Of a stretch of 50,914 bases of DNA, positions 14,351-22,936 are shown piece after piece. The notes beneath the pieces were generated by a model, which searched no databases, had not been told where the DNA came from, and saw only the letters and a list, made by a program, of their open reading frames with translations. Source of the stretch: Bacteroidaceae bacterium (GTDB taxonomy: Bacteria; Bacteroidota; Bacteroidia; Bacteroidales; Bacteroidaceae); assembly GCA_024398755.1 (NCBI GenBank), contig JAKSIQ010000010.1:1-50914 (forward strand), in the 5' to 3' direction. Within the stretch, counting starts at the first letter, position 1; every line of letters begins with the position of its first letter. A program made the translations under genes and the position numbers.

Positions 14351-16695
14351 CAATACGTTCCTTGAATACCCAGATGACAGAAAAAATACAGATTCTTGAC
14401 GGCTCACAGGGCAGTTACCTGTCGCAGATAAGCGGCAGTGACAACCTTTGTGTGGCTCTGCTCAACCTGACTGCCCCGGAACTGGTGCAGCGCATGCACC
14501 GTGAATACATTGAAGCCGGTTCGCAGTACATATCGACCAACACATTCGAACTGAACCCCATCAAATGGGCCAGCCACGAACAGCCCTGGCAGGAAGTTGC
14601 CGCAGCTGCAATTGACAACGCACGCAAGGCCATAGGAGACAGGACCGATGTGAAACTGATGTTCGATGTTTCGACAAGCGGCCAGCTCATGCAGCCCGTA
14701 GGTTCCATGAGCTTCCAGGAGGCATACGACAACTACCGTCAGGTTGCCGAATTCGCATACGGAAAGGTTGACGGATTCCTGCTGGAGACTTTCAGCGACA
14801 TATACGAACTGCGCGCCGCCATACTTGCTGTAAAGGACGTGTGCAGCAAGCCGGTATTCGCATCGATGACATTCGATGACCAGTGTCGCACGCTGACAGG
14901 TTCTACGCCTGAAATTGTAGCCCTGACGCTGTCGTCACTTGGGGTCGATGCCCTTGGCGTGAACTGTTCGTCGAATCCGGATATTGTGCTGGAAGTGGTA
15001 CGGCGCATGAGACCGTTCGCACAGTGCCCCATTCTGGCCGAGCCCAACAAGGGACTGCCGCGCATGGTTGACGGACGCGTGTTCTATGACTTCACTGACG
15101 CCGCCTTTGCAGACATCTGCCGCAAGCTTGTTGAAGCCGGCGCCACATACATTGGAGGCTGCTGCGGTTCCACACCGTCAAGCATCAAGGCCATAAGCAG
15201 TCTGAAGGAGCTTGATGCCCCGATGACACTGGAACCGGACGGAACATACATCTGTTCATCGACCGTTCTGCTGAAACTTGGCAAAGGTACGGTCTGTGGC
15301 GAACGTCTGAACCCTACCGGCAAGAAGAAACTCAAGGAAGCGCTGGCAAACGGCAACTTCGAATACCTGAAGGAAGAAGCTCTTGCACAGAAGCAGGCCG
15401 GAGCTGATTTCCTTGATTTGAACTGCGGAATTCCCGCAGCCGACGAGACCGCTCTGCTCTGCCAGGCCGTGCAGAACGTACAGGAGGTCTGCGACCTTCC
15501 GCTTCAGTTGGACTCGTCATCGCCCGCGGCCATTGCCGCAGCCTTACGCGTATATAATGGTGTACCTATGATCAATTCGGTAAACGGCAGCCAGAAGTCA
15601 ATGGACGAAATGCTTCCGCTTATCGCAAAATACCGTCTGCCGGCCGTTACGCTCCCGCTCGATGACAACGGCGTACCTGACAATGTGATTGGACGTATGA
15701 ACATTGCCAACCGCATAGAACTCAGGGCATCGGGACTTGGAATAGACCGCCGCCAGCTTGTGTTCGACGGACTTGTAATGGCAGTGTCAAGTGACCAGAG
15801 ATATGGTAATGTGACACTTGAAACCATTTCACAGCTGCATGCGGCAGGATTCCTGACAACGATAGGACTTTCAAACGTATCGTTCGGTCTTCCGGACCGC
15901 CCTACTCTGAACCGCAATTTCCTGGCTATGGCCATATACGCCGGGCTTGACATACCAATCATGAATCCTATGGACCGTGACACCATGGCCACCCTCAGAG
16001 CCGCAATGGCCCTGACCGGGAACGATCCTGACTGCGGGCGGTATGTTGAGTTCAACAATGAAAGCGGCGCCGATGCACAATCGGATTCATTGTTCGATGT
16101 AATTGTAAACGGCGACCGCAGCCGCATTTCAGAATGTCTTGAACGCGAACTTCCAAAATACGGCAAGGACGGAATAGTGAACGATGTGCTCATTCCGGCT
16201 TTGAACAAGGTTGGCGACGGATTTGGTGCAGGCAAGCTGTTTATGCCTCAGCTCATACGGTCAGCACAGGCAGCCAAACAGGCATTCGAGCTTCTTGCCG
16301 GACAATACGAAAGCAACACAGCCAACCAGTCAAAAGCCACGCTCATGCTGGCAACCGTTCACGGTGACGTTCACGATATAGGCAAGAATATTGTAGGCGT
16401 AGTGGTACAGAGCCACGGCTATGGTGTGATTGACCTTGGCAAGGATGTGCCCAAGGAGACAATACTTGAAGCTGCGCTCAAGGAAAAGCCTCAGGCAATA
16501 GGTCTCAGTGCACTGATGACCACAACTGTCGAGTCGATGCGTGAAACGATAGCATATCTGAGGGAAAACGGCATCACCTGCCCCATAATTGCCGGAGGCG
16601 CCGTAATGACCGGACAGATTGCCACAAAAATAGGCGCTGACCATTATGCCAAAGACGCACTCGAAGCCGCCCGCATATTCGGTTCAATTCTATAG
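14347..16695 (+). CDS. metH: Cobalamin-dependent methionine synthase, short form lacking the reactivation domain
   Basis: Transfers a methyl group from methyl-THF via cobalamin to homocysteine. Domains in 782 residues: homocysteine/zinc barrel (about 10-290, with GVNCSSN near 201 and GGCCGSTP near 272 carrying the zinc cysteines); pterin-binding barrel (about 310-580, with GERLNPTGKKK and LDLNCGIP); four-helix cap (about 590-670); cobalamin domain (about 675-782) with the DVHDIGKNIVGVV motif whose His ligates cobalt. The protein stops there: the C-terminal SAM-dependent reactivation domain of the roughly 1,200-residue E. coli enzyme is missing. Reactivation may rely on a separate protein. The ATG at 14347 overlaps the metF stop; MTEKIQILDG at 14374 is an alternative start. 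Confidence 0.93.
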   Translation: MTIRSLNTQMTEKIQILDGSQGSYLSQISGSDNLCVALLNLTAPELVQRMHREYIEAGSQYISTNTFELNPIKWASHEQPWQEVAAAAIDNARKAIGDRTDVKLMFDVSTSGQLMQPVGSMSFQEAYDNYRQVAEFAYGKVDGFLLETFSDIYELRAAILAVKDVCSKPVFASMTFDDQCRTLTGSTPEIVALTLSSLGVDALGVNCSSNPDIVLEVVRRMRPFAQCPILAEPNKGLPRMVDGRVFYDFTDAAFADICRKLVEAGATYIGGCCGSTPSSIKAISSLKELDAPMTLEPDGTYICSSTVLLKLGKGTVCGERLNPTGKKKLKEALANGNFEYLKEEALAQKQAGADFLDLNCGIPAADETALLCQAVQNVQEVCDLPLQLDSSSPAAIAAALRVYNGVPMINSVNGSQKSMDEMLPLIAKYRLPAVTLPLDDNGVPDNVIGRMNIANRIELRASGLGIDRRQLVFDGLVMAVSSDQRYGNVTLETISQLHAAGFLTTIGLSNVSFGLPDRPTLNRNFLAMAIYAGLDIPIMNPMDRDTMATLRAAMALTGNDPDCGRYVEFNNESGADAQSDSLFDVIVNGDRSRISECLERELPKYGKDGIVNDVLIPALNKVGDGFGAGKLFMPQLIRSAQAAKQAFELLAGQYESNTANQSKATLMLATVHGDVHDIGKNIVGVVVQSHGYGVIDLGKDVPKETILEAALKEKPQAIGLSALMTTTVESMRETIAYLRENGITCPIIAGGAVMTGQIATKIGADHYAKDALEAARIFGSIL

Positions 16696-16715
16696 GGCTG
16701 TCCAGGACAATAAAA

Positions 16716-16756
16716 CAGAAGCGGGGCGAACTTTTCAGTTTGCCCCGCTCTGCTTT
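16716..16756. terminator. Bidirectional terminator between metH and glnA
   Basis: Stem AGCGGGGCGAAC (16720-16731) / GTTTGCCCCGCT (16738-16749), with an A-rich left flank and a T-rich right flank. It lies between the convergent metH and glnA ends and can serve both strands. Confidence 0.8.
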
Positions 16757-16770
16757 ATATGAGTTTGGAA

Positions 16771-18279
16771 TCATCCAAGATCAATGCTGTCATTGACAAG
16801 TTTCATAAGACCGGCAGCGTCAAGCGACTGACGCAGTGTGGTGTCATTGAAAGCAGTCAGATACTTGATCATGTAATCGACTATATTCTCTGAGAAGACT
16901 CCCTTTGAAGTATAGATTTCGCGGTCCTTGACCAGTTCCTGAGCGGCTTCAACGCAGCAGCCCGGCAGCTGTTCAAGAGCCTCCTGTACCGCCTTGTTCT
17001 TTTCGTCGTGTATGTTCACGCCAAGACCGACGAAAGTCTTTTCGGCAATTTCCAGACCGTTCGGCATTTCAAAGCCGTGACGTGCGGCGCAGCACAGGGC
17101 TGCCATGAGCAGATATGTGTCGGCAAAGCCGTCGCTGGCGCGCCATTCGAATGTCTGCTTGTCGCTGAAGTCATGCTTGCCGGCAATCTCCTTATCCTGC
17201 GGATTGGCTGCTGCGGCCATGTTCATAGGCTTGAGCCATCCTAATGGAACACGTACCAGAGCACTGCGGTTCGAGAATGACCAGCACAGCGATGTGGGTG
17301 CTTCCTGATGCGGAACAAGGCGCATGAATGACAGCGGATGCGGATTGCCGAAAGCAGGCAATGAAGTACCGGCATCCATATATCCGGCTATTGCCTTTTT
17401 GCATTCGTCTGTCAGTTCTCCGTTCTTTGTCATTACTGACTTGCCATTGCGTGTGAACTTGCAGTGGACGTGCATGCCTGATCCTGCCTTGCCCACAGTA
17501 ATCTTTGGAGCGAATGTCAGTGACACGCCGTACTGGTATGCAAGCTGACGCATTGCCCACTTGGCAATTACCAGCTGGTCGGCTGCATCTTCTATATTGA
17601 TAGGAAGGAATTCAATTTCATTCTGTTCGTATATCTTGCCGTCCTGAGTGAAGTTGCCTACCTCGGAATGTCCGTACTTGATATTGCCGCCGCACTGTGC
17701 TATAATCTGCATAGCCTGAGTGCGAAGATCTGCAAACTTGCAGAAAGGAGCGCTTTCGTGATATCCCTTCTGGTCAGGAGTCTGATAGAGAGAATCGGCA
17801 TCGGCCACAACATAATACTCGAGTTCGCCCATGGCCTGCATTTCAAGACCTGTGGTCTCGGTGAAAGCCTTGTGAGCCTTGTGCAGAATGTACTGCGGGC
17901 TGCTTTCAAACATCTGTCCTTCACGGTCAAAGAATGAGCACAGCATGTCAACCGTAGGAACGTCGGTAAACGGATTCAGGAATGCCGTGGAATAGCGCGG
18001 CATGACGTACAGGTCACTCTTTCCTGCTTCAATGAACGGGAACAGGCTTGAACCGTCAACGCGTTCACCGGCCATGAGTATGTTCTCAAGGTGTTCCTGT
18101 GAGCCGATTACAAAATTCAGGGTCTTGAGCTTGCCGTCCCATCCGCAGTAGTGGAAATTGACAAACTCGACTGCATTCTCCTTGCAATAGCGGATAATGT
18201 CGCTGCATGTAAACTCTTTAGCCGGTTTGCCAAGAAAGCGTACCAGACCGTTAGGGTTCATTTCAATGTATTTGTCCAT
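16771..18279 (-). CDS. glnA: Glutamine synthetase
   Basis: Makes glutamine from glutamate, ammonia and ATP in the cytosol. The 502-residue protein has the type I layout: a beta-grasp N-terminal domain, then the catalytic barrel with GELEYYV (metal Glu) near 147, YEQNEIEFLP near 225, KAGSGMHVHCKF near 268 and NRSALVRVPLG near 345. I do not see the adenylylation-site tyrosine context of enterobacterial GlnA with certainty. It is a single gene convergent with metH. A TAAGTTTG box at 18311-18318 (minus strand) lies upstream. Confidence 0.93.
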   Translation of the reverse strand: MDKYIEMNPNGLVRFLGKPAKEFTCSDIIRYCKENAVEFVNFHYCGWDGKLKTLNFVIGSQEHLENILMAGERVDGSSLFPFIEAGKSDLYVMPRYSTAFLNPFTDVPTVDMLCSFFDREGQMFESSPQYILHKAHKAFTETTGLEMQAMGELEYYVVADADSLYQTPDQKGYHESAPFCKFADLRTQAMQIIAQCGGNIKYGHSEVGNFTQDGKIYEQNEIEFLPINIEDAADQLVIAKWAMRQLAYQYGVSLTFAPKITVGKAGSGMHVHCKFTRNGKSVMTKNGELTDECKKAIAGYMDAGTSLPAFGNPHPLSFMRLVPHQEAPTSLCWSFSNRSALVRVPLGWLKPMNMAAAANPQDKEIAGKHDFSDKQTFEWRASDGFADTYLLMAALCCAARHGFEMPNGLEIAEKTFVGLGVNIHDEKNKAVQEALEQLPGCCVEAAQELVKDREIYTSKGVFSENIVDYMIKYLTAFNDTTLRQSLDAAGLMKLVNDSIDLG

Positions 18280-18310
18280 GTGAATATATATATGTCTTGA
18301 CTAACAAGTG

Positions 18311-18318
18311 CAAACTTA
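18311..18318 (-). promoter_or_regulatory. -7 box TAAGTTTG of glnA
   Basis: TAAGTTTG on the minus strand, 32 bases before the glnA ATG. No TTTG at the ideal distance, so the promoter may need an activator; that is inference. Confidence 0.4.
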
Positions 18319-18354
18319 CACAAATTTGGCATACTCACTTTCAAAAAAATGCGC

Positions 18355-18362
18355 TATTTTTG
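18355..18362 (+). promoter_or_regulatory. -7 box TATTTTTG of the OmpA-like gene
   Basis: TATTTTTG, 25 bases before the ATG at 18387. It rules out the longer frame beginning at 18297, which would start upstream of the transcript. Confidence 0.5.
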
Positions 18363-18386
18363 CACATCAATTTAAAAAAAGAAATA

Positions 18387-19067
18387 ATGAAGAAACTTAT
18401 CGCAATCTGTCTTTCAACAACTCTGCTTCTGTCAAGTTGCTCATCATGGAACAAAACCGCCAACGGTTCAGTACTTGGCGGTGCAGCAGGTGTCCTTATC
18501 GGCGCTGGAATCGGTGCACTTGTAGGAAATGACGCACAGAGCGCAGCCATAGGCGCAGCCATAGGCGGTGCAGTTGGTGGTGGTACCGGTGCAATTATCG
18601 GTCACAAAATGGACAAGAAGGCTGAAGAGCTTGCAGCAATCGAGGCTGCCAAGGTTGAAACAGTCACTGACGTGAACGGCCTTTCTGCCATCAAGGTCAC
18701 ATTTGACAGCGGCATTCTGTTCGGTTTCAACAGTTCAAAGCTGAGCGCCGAATCAAAGGAATCACTTGACCAGTTTGCAAAGACCATGGCCGATATGACC
18801 GAGACCGACATCACCGTACTGGGTCATACCGACAACGTAGGTACTGCCGAGGCTAACGAAAAGGTATCTGCAAAGCGTGCCGACGAAGTTGCCACTTATC
18901 TGACAAAGGCCGGCATCAGCAAGGACAGAATCACTGCTGAAGGCAAGTCATTCACAATGCCTGTTGCCAGCAACGACACTGAAGAAGGACGTGCACAGAA
19001 CCGTCGCGTTGAGATTTACATCTCAGCCAACGAGAACATGATCAAGGAGGCTGAAGCCCAGAACTGA
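18387..19067 (+). CDS. OmpA-family lipoprotein with glycine-zipper segment
   Basis: A 226-residue envelope protein. The lipoprotein signal peptide (MKKLIAICLSTTLLLSSC) puts the lipid Cys at residue 18. Residues about 28-70 are a glycine zipper (GGAAGVLIGAGIGALVG, then IGAAIGGAVGGGTGAIIG), likely a membrane-inserting hairpin. The C-terminal half is an OmpA peptidoglycan-binding domain: FGFNSSKLS near 111, then LGHTDNVGTAEANEKVSAKR near 145, and AQNRRVEIYI near 206. It probably ties the outer membrane to peptidoglycan, like YiaD/Pal-type proteins. Monocistronic, with a terminator after it. Confidence 0.9.
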   Translation: MKKLIAICLSTTLLLSSCSSWNKTANGSVLGGAAGVLIGAGIGALVGNDAQSAAIGAAIGGAVGGGTGAIIGHKMDKKAEELAAIEAAKVETVTDVNGLSAIKVTFDSGILFGFNSSKLSAESKESLDQFAKTMADMTETDITVLGHTDNVGTAEANEKVSAKRADEVATYLTKAGISKDRITAEGKSFTMPVASNDTEEGRAQNRRVEIYISANENMIKEAEAQN

Positions 19068-19124
19068 TTTGAAGCGCTTTCCAACTGACTGACGATGGAG
19101 CATTTCATCGTTACCAAACAGACC

Positions 19125-19164
19125 AGACCGGTTGAAAATCCTTTTCAGCCGGTCTCTTCTTTTA
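19125..19164 (+). terminator. Terminator after the OmpA-like gene
   Basis: Stem AGACCGGTTGAAAA (19125-19138) / TTTTCAGCCGGTCT (19142-19155), one G-T wobble, tight loop, then a T-rich tail CTTCTTTT. Confidence 0.8.
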
Positions 19165-19173
19165 TAAAATGGC

Positions 19174-19181
19174 TATATTTG
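19174..19181 (+). promoter_or_regulatory. -7 box TATATTTG of the CE15 esterase gene
   Basis: TATATTTG lies inside the first codons of the longest frame (ATG 19169). Transcription would begin near 19188, so the real start must be 19196 or 19208. Confidence 0.5.
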
Positions 19182-19207
19182 TGACATTGAAACAAATGAA
19201 TGACAAT

Positions 19208-20575
19208 ATGGACAGAATTACAGGATTTGTTTTGGCAGCAGCATTCGGACTTGTTTTTTCAACAGAGGCCGATGCGCAGTTCTTCATGATGGGCGGTGGC
19301 AACCGCGCCGCACAGGACAGTTTGAGACAGATAGCCGCGGCCGATTACAGCAATATGCTGGAGCAGCTTGGCATAGACGCGCCGCGTGAAGGACGCCAGC
19401 CCAACAGCAAGGATGAAAGCAAGCACCCCAACTACAACGAACTGGAGGCAAACCCCTACCCGTTCTATCCGGACGCGCTGACCACTCTTGACGGAAAGCA
19501 TGTCAGAAATGCCAGAATGTGGAACAAGGTACGCCGCCCGGAACTTGTCAGACTGTTTGAAGACAATGTCTACGGACGCATTCCTGAAAATGTGCCCGGT
19601 GTCACATGGACGGTTTCAAAAGAAGAGGAAAAAGATTTCAAGGGCACTCCCGTTATTGTACGCTACCTTACAGGCACTGTTGACAATTCAATGTACCCGG
19701 CCATTACCGTCGAGATTCAGGCAAACGTGGTCTGGCCAAAGGGAAAGACCGATGTTCCGGTTATCATGGAATTCGGTTTCGGTGCTGGCGATCCCACAGC
19801 TACACGCGGAAATTCAGTCTCTTGGCAGCAACAGGTTGTGGAACGCGGATGGGCAGCCTGCTCAATCAATCCGTCATCGATACAGGCCGATGCCGGTTCC
19901 GGTCTCACGAACGGCATAATAGGTCTGTGCAACAAAGGCGAATTCCGCAAGCCTACCGACTGGGGCTCACTGCGCGCCTGGGGCTGGGGCGTATCACGTC
20001 TGCTTGACTATTTTGAGACATGCTCAGAGTTCGATGCTACAAAGACCGCCATTGAAGGCGTGTCACGCTACGGCAAGGCGGCTCTTGTCGCAATGGCATT
20101 CGAGCCAAGGATTGCAGCTGGATTCATTGCATCATCAGGCAAGGCCGGAGCAGCAGGCTGGCGACGCGACTGCGGTGAAAGCATCGGCAACATAGTATCG
20201 AACGAAGAATATCACTGGGTATGCGGCAACCTTATAAAATACGGTACAGACCCAATGACCGAAAACGACCTGCCTGTTGACCAGCACGAACTGATTGCCC
20301 TGTGCGCTCCGCGCGCCTGCTTCATATCGACCGGCACCTTTGACGGTGACAAGTGGCAGGATGTTGTAGGTTCGTTCATATCGGCCAGCAAGGCAAGCCC
20401 TGTCTATGAACTGTTCGGACTTCCAGGACTTGGAACCGACCTGTTCCCGGGAGTTGACAACGGGCTGATGGACGGTCCTCTGGCCTACCGTCAGCATCAC
20501 GGCGGCCACGAGGCCACACCAAACTGGCCGTACTTCCTCGATTGGTTTGACCATCAGGTAGTTGACCGCAATTAA
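19208..20575 (+). CDS. CE15-type glucuronoyl esterase, secreted
   Basis: A 455-residue exported alpha/beta hydrolase with a signal peptide (MDRITGFVLAAAFGLVFSTE, cleavage after ADA). The nucleophile motif GVSRYGKAA near 285-293 is the G-x-S-R-x-G-K signature of carbohydrate esterase family 15. RAWGWGVSRLLDYFE precedes it, and the catalytic His lies in HHGGHEATPNWPYFLDWF close to the C-terminus. CE15 enzymes cleave esters between glucuronic acid on xylan and lignin alcohols. Such a gene implies plant cell-wall use, but no other xylan gene is adjacent. Start chosen after the predicted transcription start; 19196 is an alternative. Confidence 0.85.
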   Translation: MDRITGFVLAAAFGLVFSTEADAQFFMMGGGNRAAQDSLRQIAAADYSNMLEQLGIDAPREGRQPNSKDESKHPNYNELEANPYPFYPDALTTLDGKHVRNARMWNKVRRPELVRLFEDNVYGRIPENVPGVTWTVSKEEEKDFKGTPVIVRYLTGTVDNSMYPAITVEIQANVVWPKGKTDVPVIMEFGFGAGDPTATRGNSVSWQQQVVERGWAACSINPSSIQADAGSGLTNGIIGLCNKGEFRKPTDWGSLRAWGWGVSRLLDYFETCSEFDATKTAIEGVSRYGKAALVAMAFEPRIAAGFIASSGKAGAAGWRRDCGESIGNIVSNEEYHWVCGNLIKYGTDPMTENDLPVDQHELIALCAPRACFISTGTFDGDKWQDVVGSFISASKASPVYELFGLPGLGTDLFPGVDNGLMDGPLAYRQHHGGHEATPNWPYFLDWFDHQVVDRN

Positions 20576-20690
20576 ATTGACATTTTTTCAATAATGTTTT
20601 TGGCAATCGCCATTTTTTATTTTCCTTTGCGGGAAATAAAGTAAAAACGCATACTATTAAACTTTTCATAAAACATTAACTCAATTCATT

Positions 20691-22037
20691 ATGAGAACAA
20701 GAATCATCATTGGAGCAATGATGTGCTTTGCATGCACTTCTGTTATTGCAGGCGGACTGACTACCAACACAAATCAGAATCCAATATTTTTCAGACAGCC
20801 TGCGCAAAATGCCGTAATTGGTGTGCAGGGAACATATTACAACCCGGCAGGTCTGGCTTTGATGGACGAAGGATGGCACTTTGCCATTGGAGACCAGATG
20901 GCAATCCAATCAAGAGAGATAACTTCATCATACGCTCCGTTCTCATGGAATACAGATCGCCCAGGACAAACTACCGTCAAATATGAAGGCAAGACATTCT
21001 CACCGGTAATTCCTACCTTTGACCTCTCTTACAACCAGAACGACTGGGCAGCATCATTCCACTTCGGCGTAGTATCAGGTGGCGGTTCATGCACATTTGA
21101 TGAAGGACTTGGATCGTTTGAGTCACTTCTTTCCCTGCCTTGTCTGGTATCACCAAGCATACTCGGATATAGGGCCGATATTGAATTCACAGGAAAGTCA
21201 TTCGGTTTTGCCGGACAGTTCAACTATTCATACAAGGTCATTGACGAAGGTGATCTGAAACTTGCAGTTGCTGGAGGTCTGCGTCTTAACTATCTGAAGA
21301 ACATATATACCGGTGGCATATACAATTACATGTTCAAGGCAGCATCCATTGGAATGCAAAAAGCATCAGCACTAGGAATTGCGAGTGACAATATGGAAGT
21401 TGACTGCACACAGTCAGGATTTGCAATCAATCCTATCCTTTCAGCCCATTTCAACCTTGGCGATCTTGATTTTGCTGCCAGATATGAATTCAAGACATCA
21501 GTAACACTTGAAAACGACACGAAAACAAATACCGCCAACATTGCACAGTTCGGTGACGGCATAAAATCACGTTCCGACATACCTGCACTTCTTGCCGTAG
21601 GTTTGAATTACAGCATTATGCCCACTTTGAGAGCATCGGCCGGATACCACCTGTATTTTGACAAGAAGGCCAATTACAACGGCAGAGAGGAACTTCTTGG
21701 AGCCAACACCTGGGAAGAAATGTTCGGTCTTGAATGGGATGCATGCAAAAAGGCTACAATAAGCCTTGGCACACAGTTCACAGTATGCGATTTCGGCGAT
21801 GACAACGAATACCTTAATGACATGGCTTTCGGACTCAGTTCATGGTGCCTTGGCGGTGGTGCACGTTATCACATCAATGACAACATGGCACTGGATTTCT
21901 CATTGTTCAAGACTTTCTATCAGGGCGAGACAAGGAAATATGGCAACTACGGTTCTACCGGAGCCATGATTCCAGGTTCTGACGAATTCATGAGACAGTC
22001 ATTCAGCTTCGGCCTTGGATTTGTATACGATCTGTAA
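20691..22037 (+). CDS. FadL/OmpP1-type outer-membrane transporter
   Basis: A 448-residue beta-barrel protein with signal peptide (MRTRIIIGAMMCFACTSVIA). The N-terminal NPIFFRQPAQNAVIGVQGTYYNPAGLAL segment corresponds to the plug/hatch region of FadL proteins, and the C-terminus ends in alternating strands with a terminal aromatic-rich strand (SFSFGLGFVYDL). It should allow uptake of fatty acids or other hydrophobic compounds across the outer membrane. Single gene with a strong terminator downstream. A weak promoter-like TTGG ... TTCCTTTG is seen at about 20608-20638. Confidence 0.85.
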   Translation: MRTRIIIGAMMCFACTSVIAGGLTTNTNQNPIFFRQPAQNAVIGVQGTYYNPAGLALMDEGWHFAIGDQMAIQSREITSSYAPFSWNTDRPGQTTVKYEGKTFSPVIPTFDLSYNQNDWAASFHFGVVSGGGSCTFDEGLGSFESLLSLPCLVSPSILGYRADIEFTGKSFGFAGQFNYSYKVIDEGDLKLAVAGGLRLNYLKNIYTGGIYNYMFKAASIGMQKASALGIASDNMEVDCTQSGFAINPILSAHFNLGDLDFAARYEFKTSVTLENDTKTNTANIAQFGDGIKSRSDIPALLAVGLNYSIMPTLRASAGYHLYFDKKANYNGREELLGANTWEEMFGLEWDACKKATISLGTQFTVCDFGDDNEYLNDMAFGLSSWCLGGGARYHINDNMALDFSLFKTFYQGETRKYGNYGSTGAMIPGSDEFMRQSFSFGLGFVYDL

Positions 22038-22058
22038 TAGAAGCGAATACACAGTTTG

Positions 22059-22098
22059 AAAAAAACGGTCGGCAGAATTGAATGCCGACCGTTTTTTT
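22059..22098 (+). terminator. Terminator after the FadL-like gene
   Basis: A run of A, then stem ACGGTCGGCA (about 22065-22074) / TGCCGACCGT (22083-22092) and seven T. The A run also pairs with the T run, so the stem is long and usable from both strands. Confidence 0.9.
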
Positions 22099-22118
22099 CA
22101 TGCCCCCCCTTATAAAAA

Positions 22119-22166
22119 ATCTGCAGGGGCATATTGTTGAGTTACCGGCTCAACGCCCCTGCAGAT
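22119..22166. other. Compound hairpin in a 315-base gene-free stretch
   Basis: A perfect 12-bp outer stem ATCTGCAGGGGC (22119-22130) / GCCCCTGCAGAT (22155-22166) encloses a 6-bp inner stem GTTGAG (22136-22141) / CTCAAC (22149-22154). The two stems stack on the 3' side. No T-run follows on either strand. The rest of the gap (22167-22352) holds no gene that I can support. It may be a protein-binding site, a repeat-type element or the end of a transcript. Confidence 0.6.
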
Positions 22167-22352
22167 CACTTACAACTAAACACTTTACCGTCATTACTGT
22201 GAAATGACAACAAACATGGTCAATCGCCACCAATCATGTTTGCAATGCAAATGTAACCCCTATTTTGCAACATTTCAAACAAAATGGGCAGAAAATTACA
22301 CAAAAACAGACTAAATTGTGTATTTCAAGCAATAGCTCCTATACTTGAAGAA

Positions 22353-22820
22353 TCAGAAGCTGTCAAATGTGAAGGGCAACAAATCCAAAGCGTTGTCGAA
22401 TTTGATGCTTTTTGCAGAGCCTGCCAGAAGTACGGAAACCGGATTGTCGCTTGTGCAGAATTCCGCCATTACCTGACGACATGAACCACATGGCGTTATA
22501 GGTTGTTTCACTTGTACCCCACCCTGACTGGCGGCAATTGCAATTGACTCAATATACGCACCATCAGCATGGGCATGTGCATAGAACAGTGCAGTCCTTT
22601 CTGCACACAGGCCTGAAGGAAATGCGGCATTTTCCTGATTGGCTCCGGTAAAGATCCTACCGTCCGACATTCGCACAGCAGCGCCAACATTAAATTTTGA
22701 ATAAGGTGCGTAAGAAAGATTCGTGGCTTCCAAGGCCTTGCAGACCAACTCACTGTCAACCTTTTCCATCTGTTCGGCCGACTCATATTCACGATACCTG
22801 ACAATCAGTTGCTTTTCCAT
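22353..22820 (-). CDS. cdd: Cytidine deaminase
   Basis: Hydrolyses cytidine and deoxycytidine to uridine forms in pyrimidine salvage. The 155-residue protein has the zinc-site motifs of the small tetrameric class: FPSGLCAERTAL near 83-94 (Cys and catalytic Glu) and TPCGSCRQVMAEF near 120-132 (two Cys). NVGAAV appears near 44. Start set at 22820 (MEKQLIVRY); the longer frame to 22958 overlaps the divergent dus promoter and adds an unrelated stretch. A TACATTTG box at 22840-22847 (minus strand) supports this start. Confidence 0.93.
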   Translation of the reverse strand: MEKQLIVRYREYESAEQMEKVDSELVCKALEATNLSYAPYSKFNVGAAVRMSDGRIFTGANQENAAFPSGLCAERTALFYAHAHADGAYIESIAIAASQGGVQVKQPITPCGSCRQVMAEFCTSDNPVSVLLAGSAKSIKFDNALDLLPFTFDSF

Positions 22821-22839
22821 CGTTCCAATATTTTCAGTA

Positions 22840-22847
22840 CAAATGTA
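22840..22847 (-). promoter_or_regulatory. -7 box TACATTTG of cdd
   Basis: TACATTTG on the minus strand, 20 bases before the ATG at 22820. Confidence 0.45.
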
Positions 22848-22885
22848 TGGCATATCAATCAAAAATGGAACCTGTGCAACATAAC

Positions 22886-22917
22886 TTTTGAAAACAGACG
22901 GATACTGTTTACATTTG
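22886..22917 (+). promoter_or_regulatory. Promoter of the dus gene
   Basis: TTTTG at 22886-22890, 19 bases, TACATTTG at 22910-22917: complete Bacteroidota promoter, 20 bases before the ATG. Confidence 0.65.
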
Positions 22918-22936
22918 CAGACCGACTTGAACAGGT

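Noticed and set aside
15504-16235. 243-codon minus-strand frame opposite metH
   Set aside because: Antisense shadow of the pterin and cap domains of MetH; Ser/Arg-rich with no recognisable domain.
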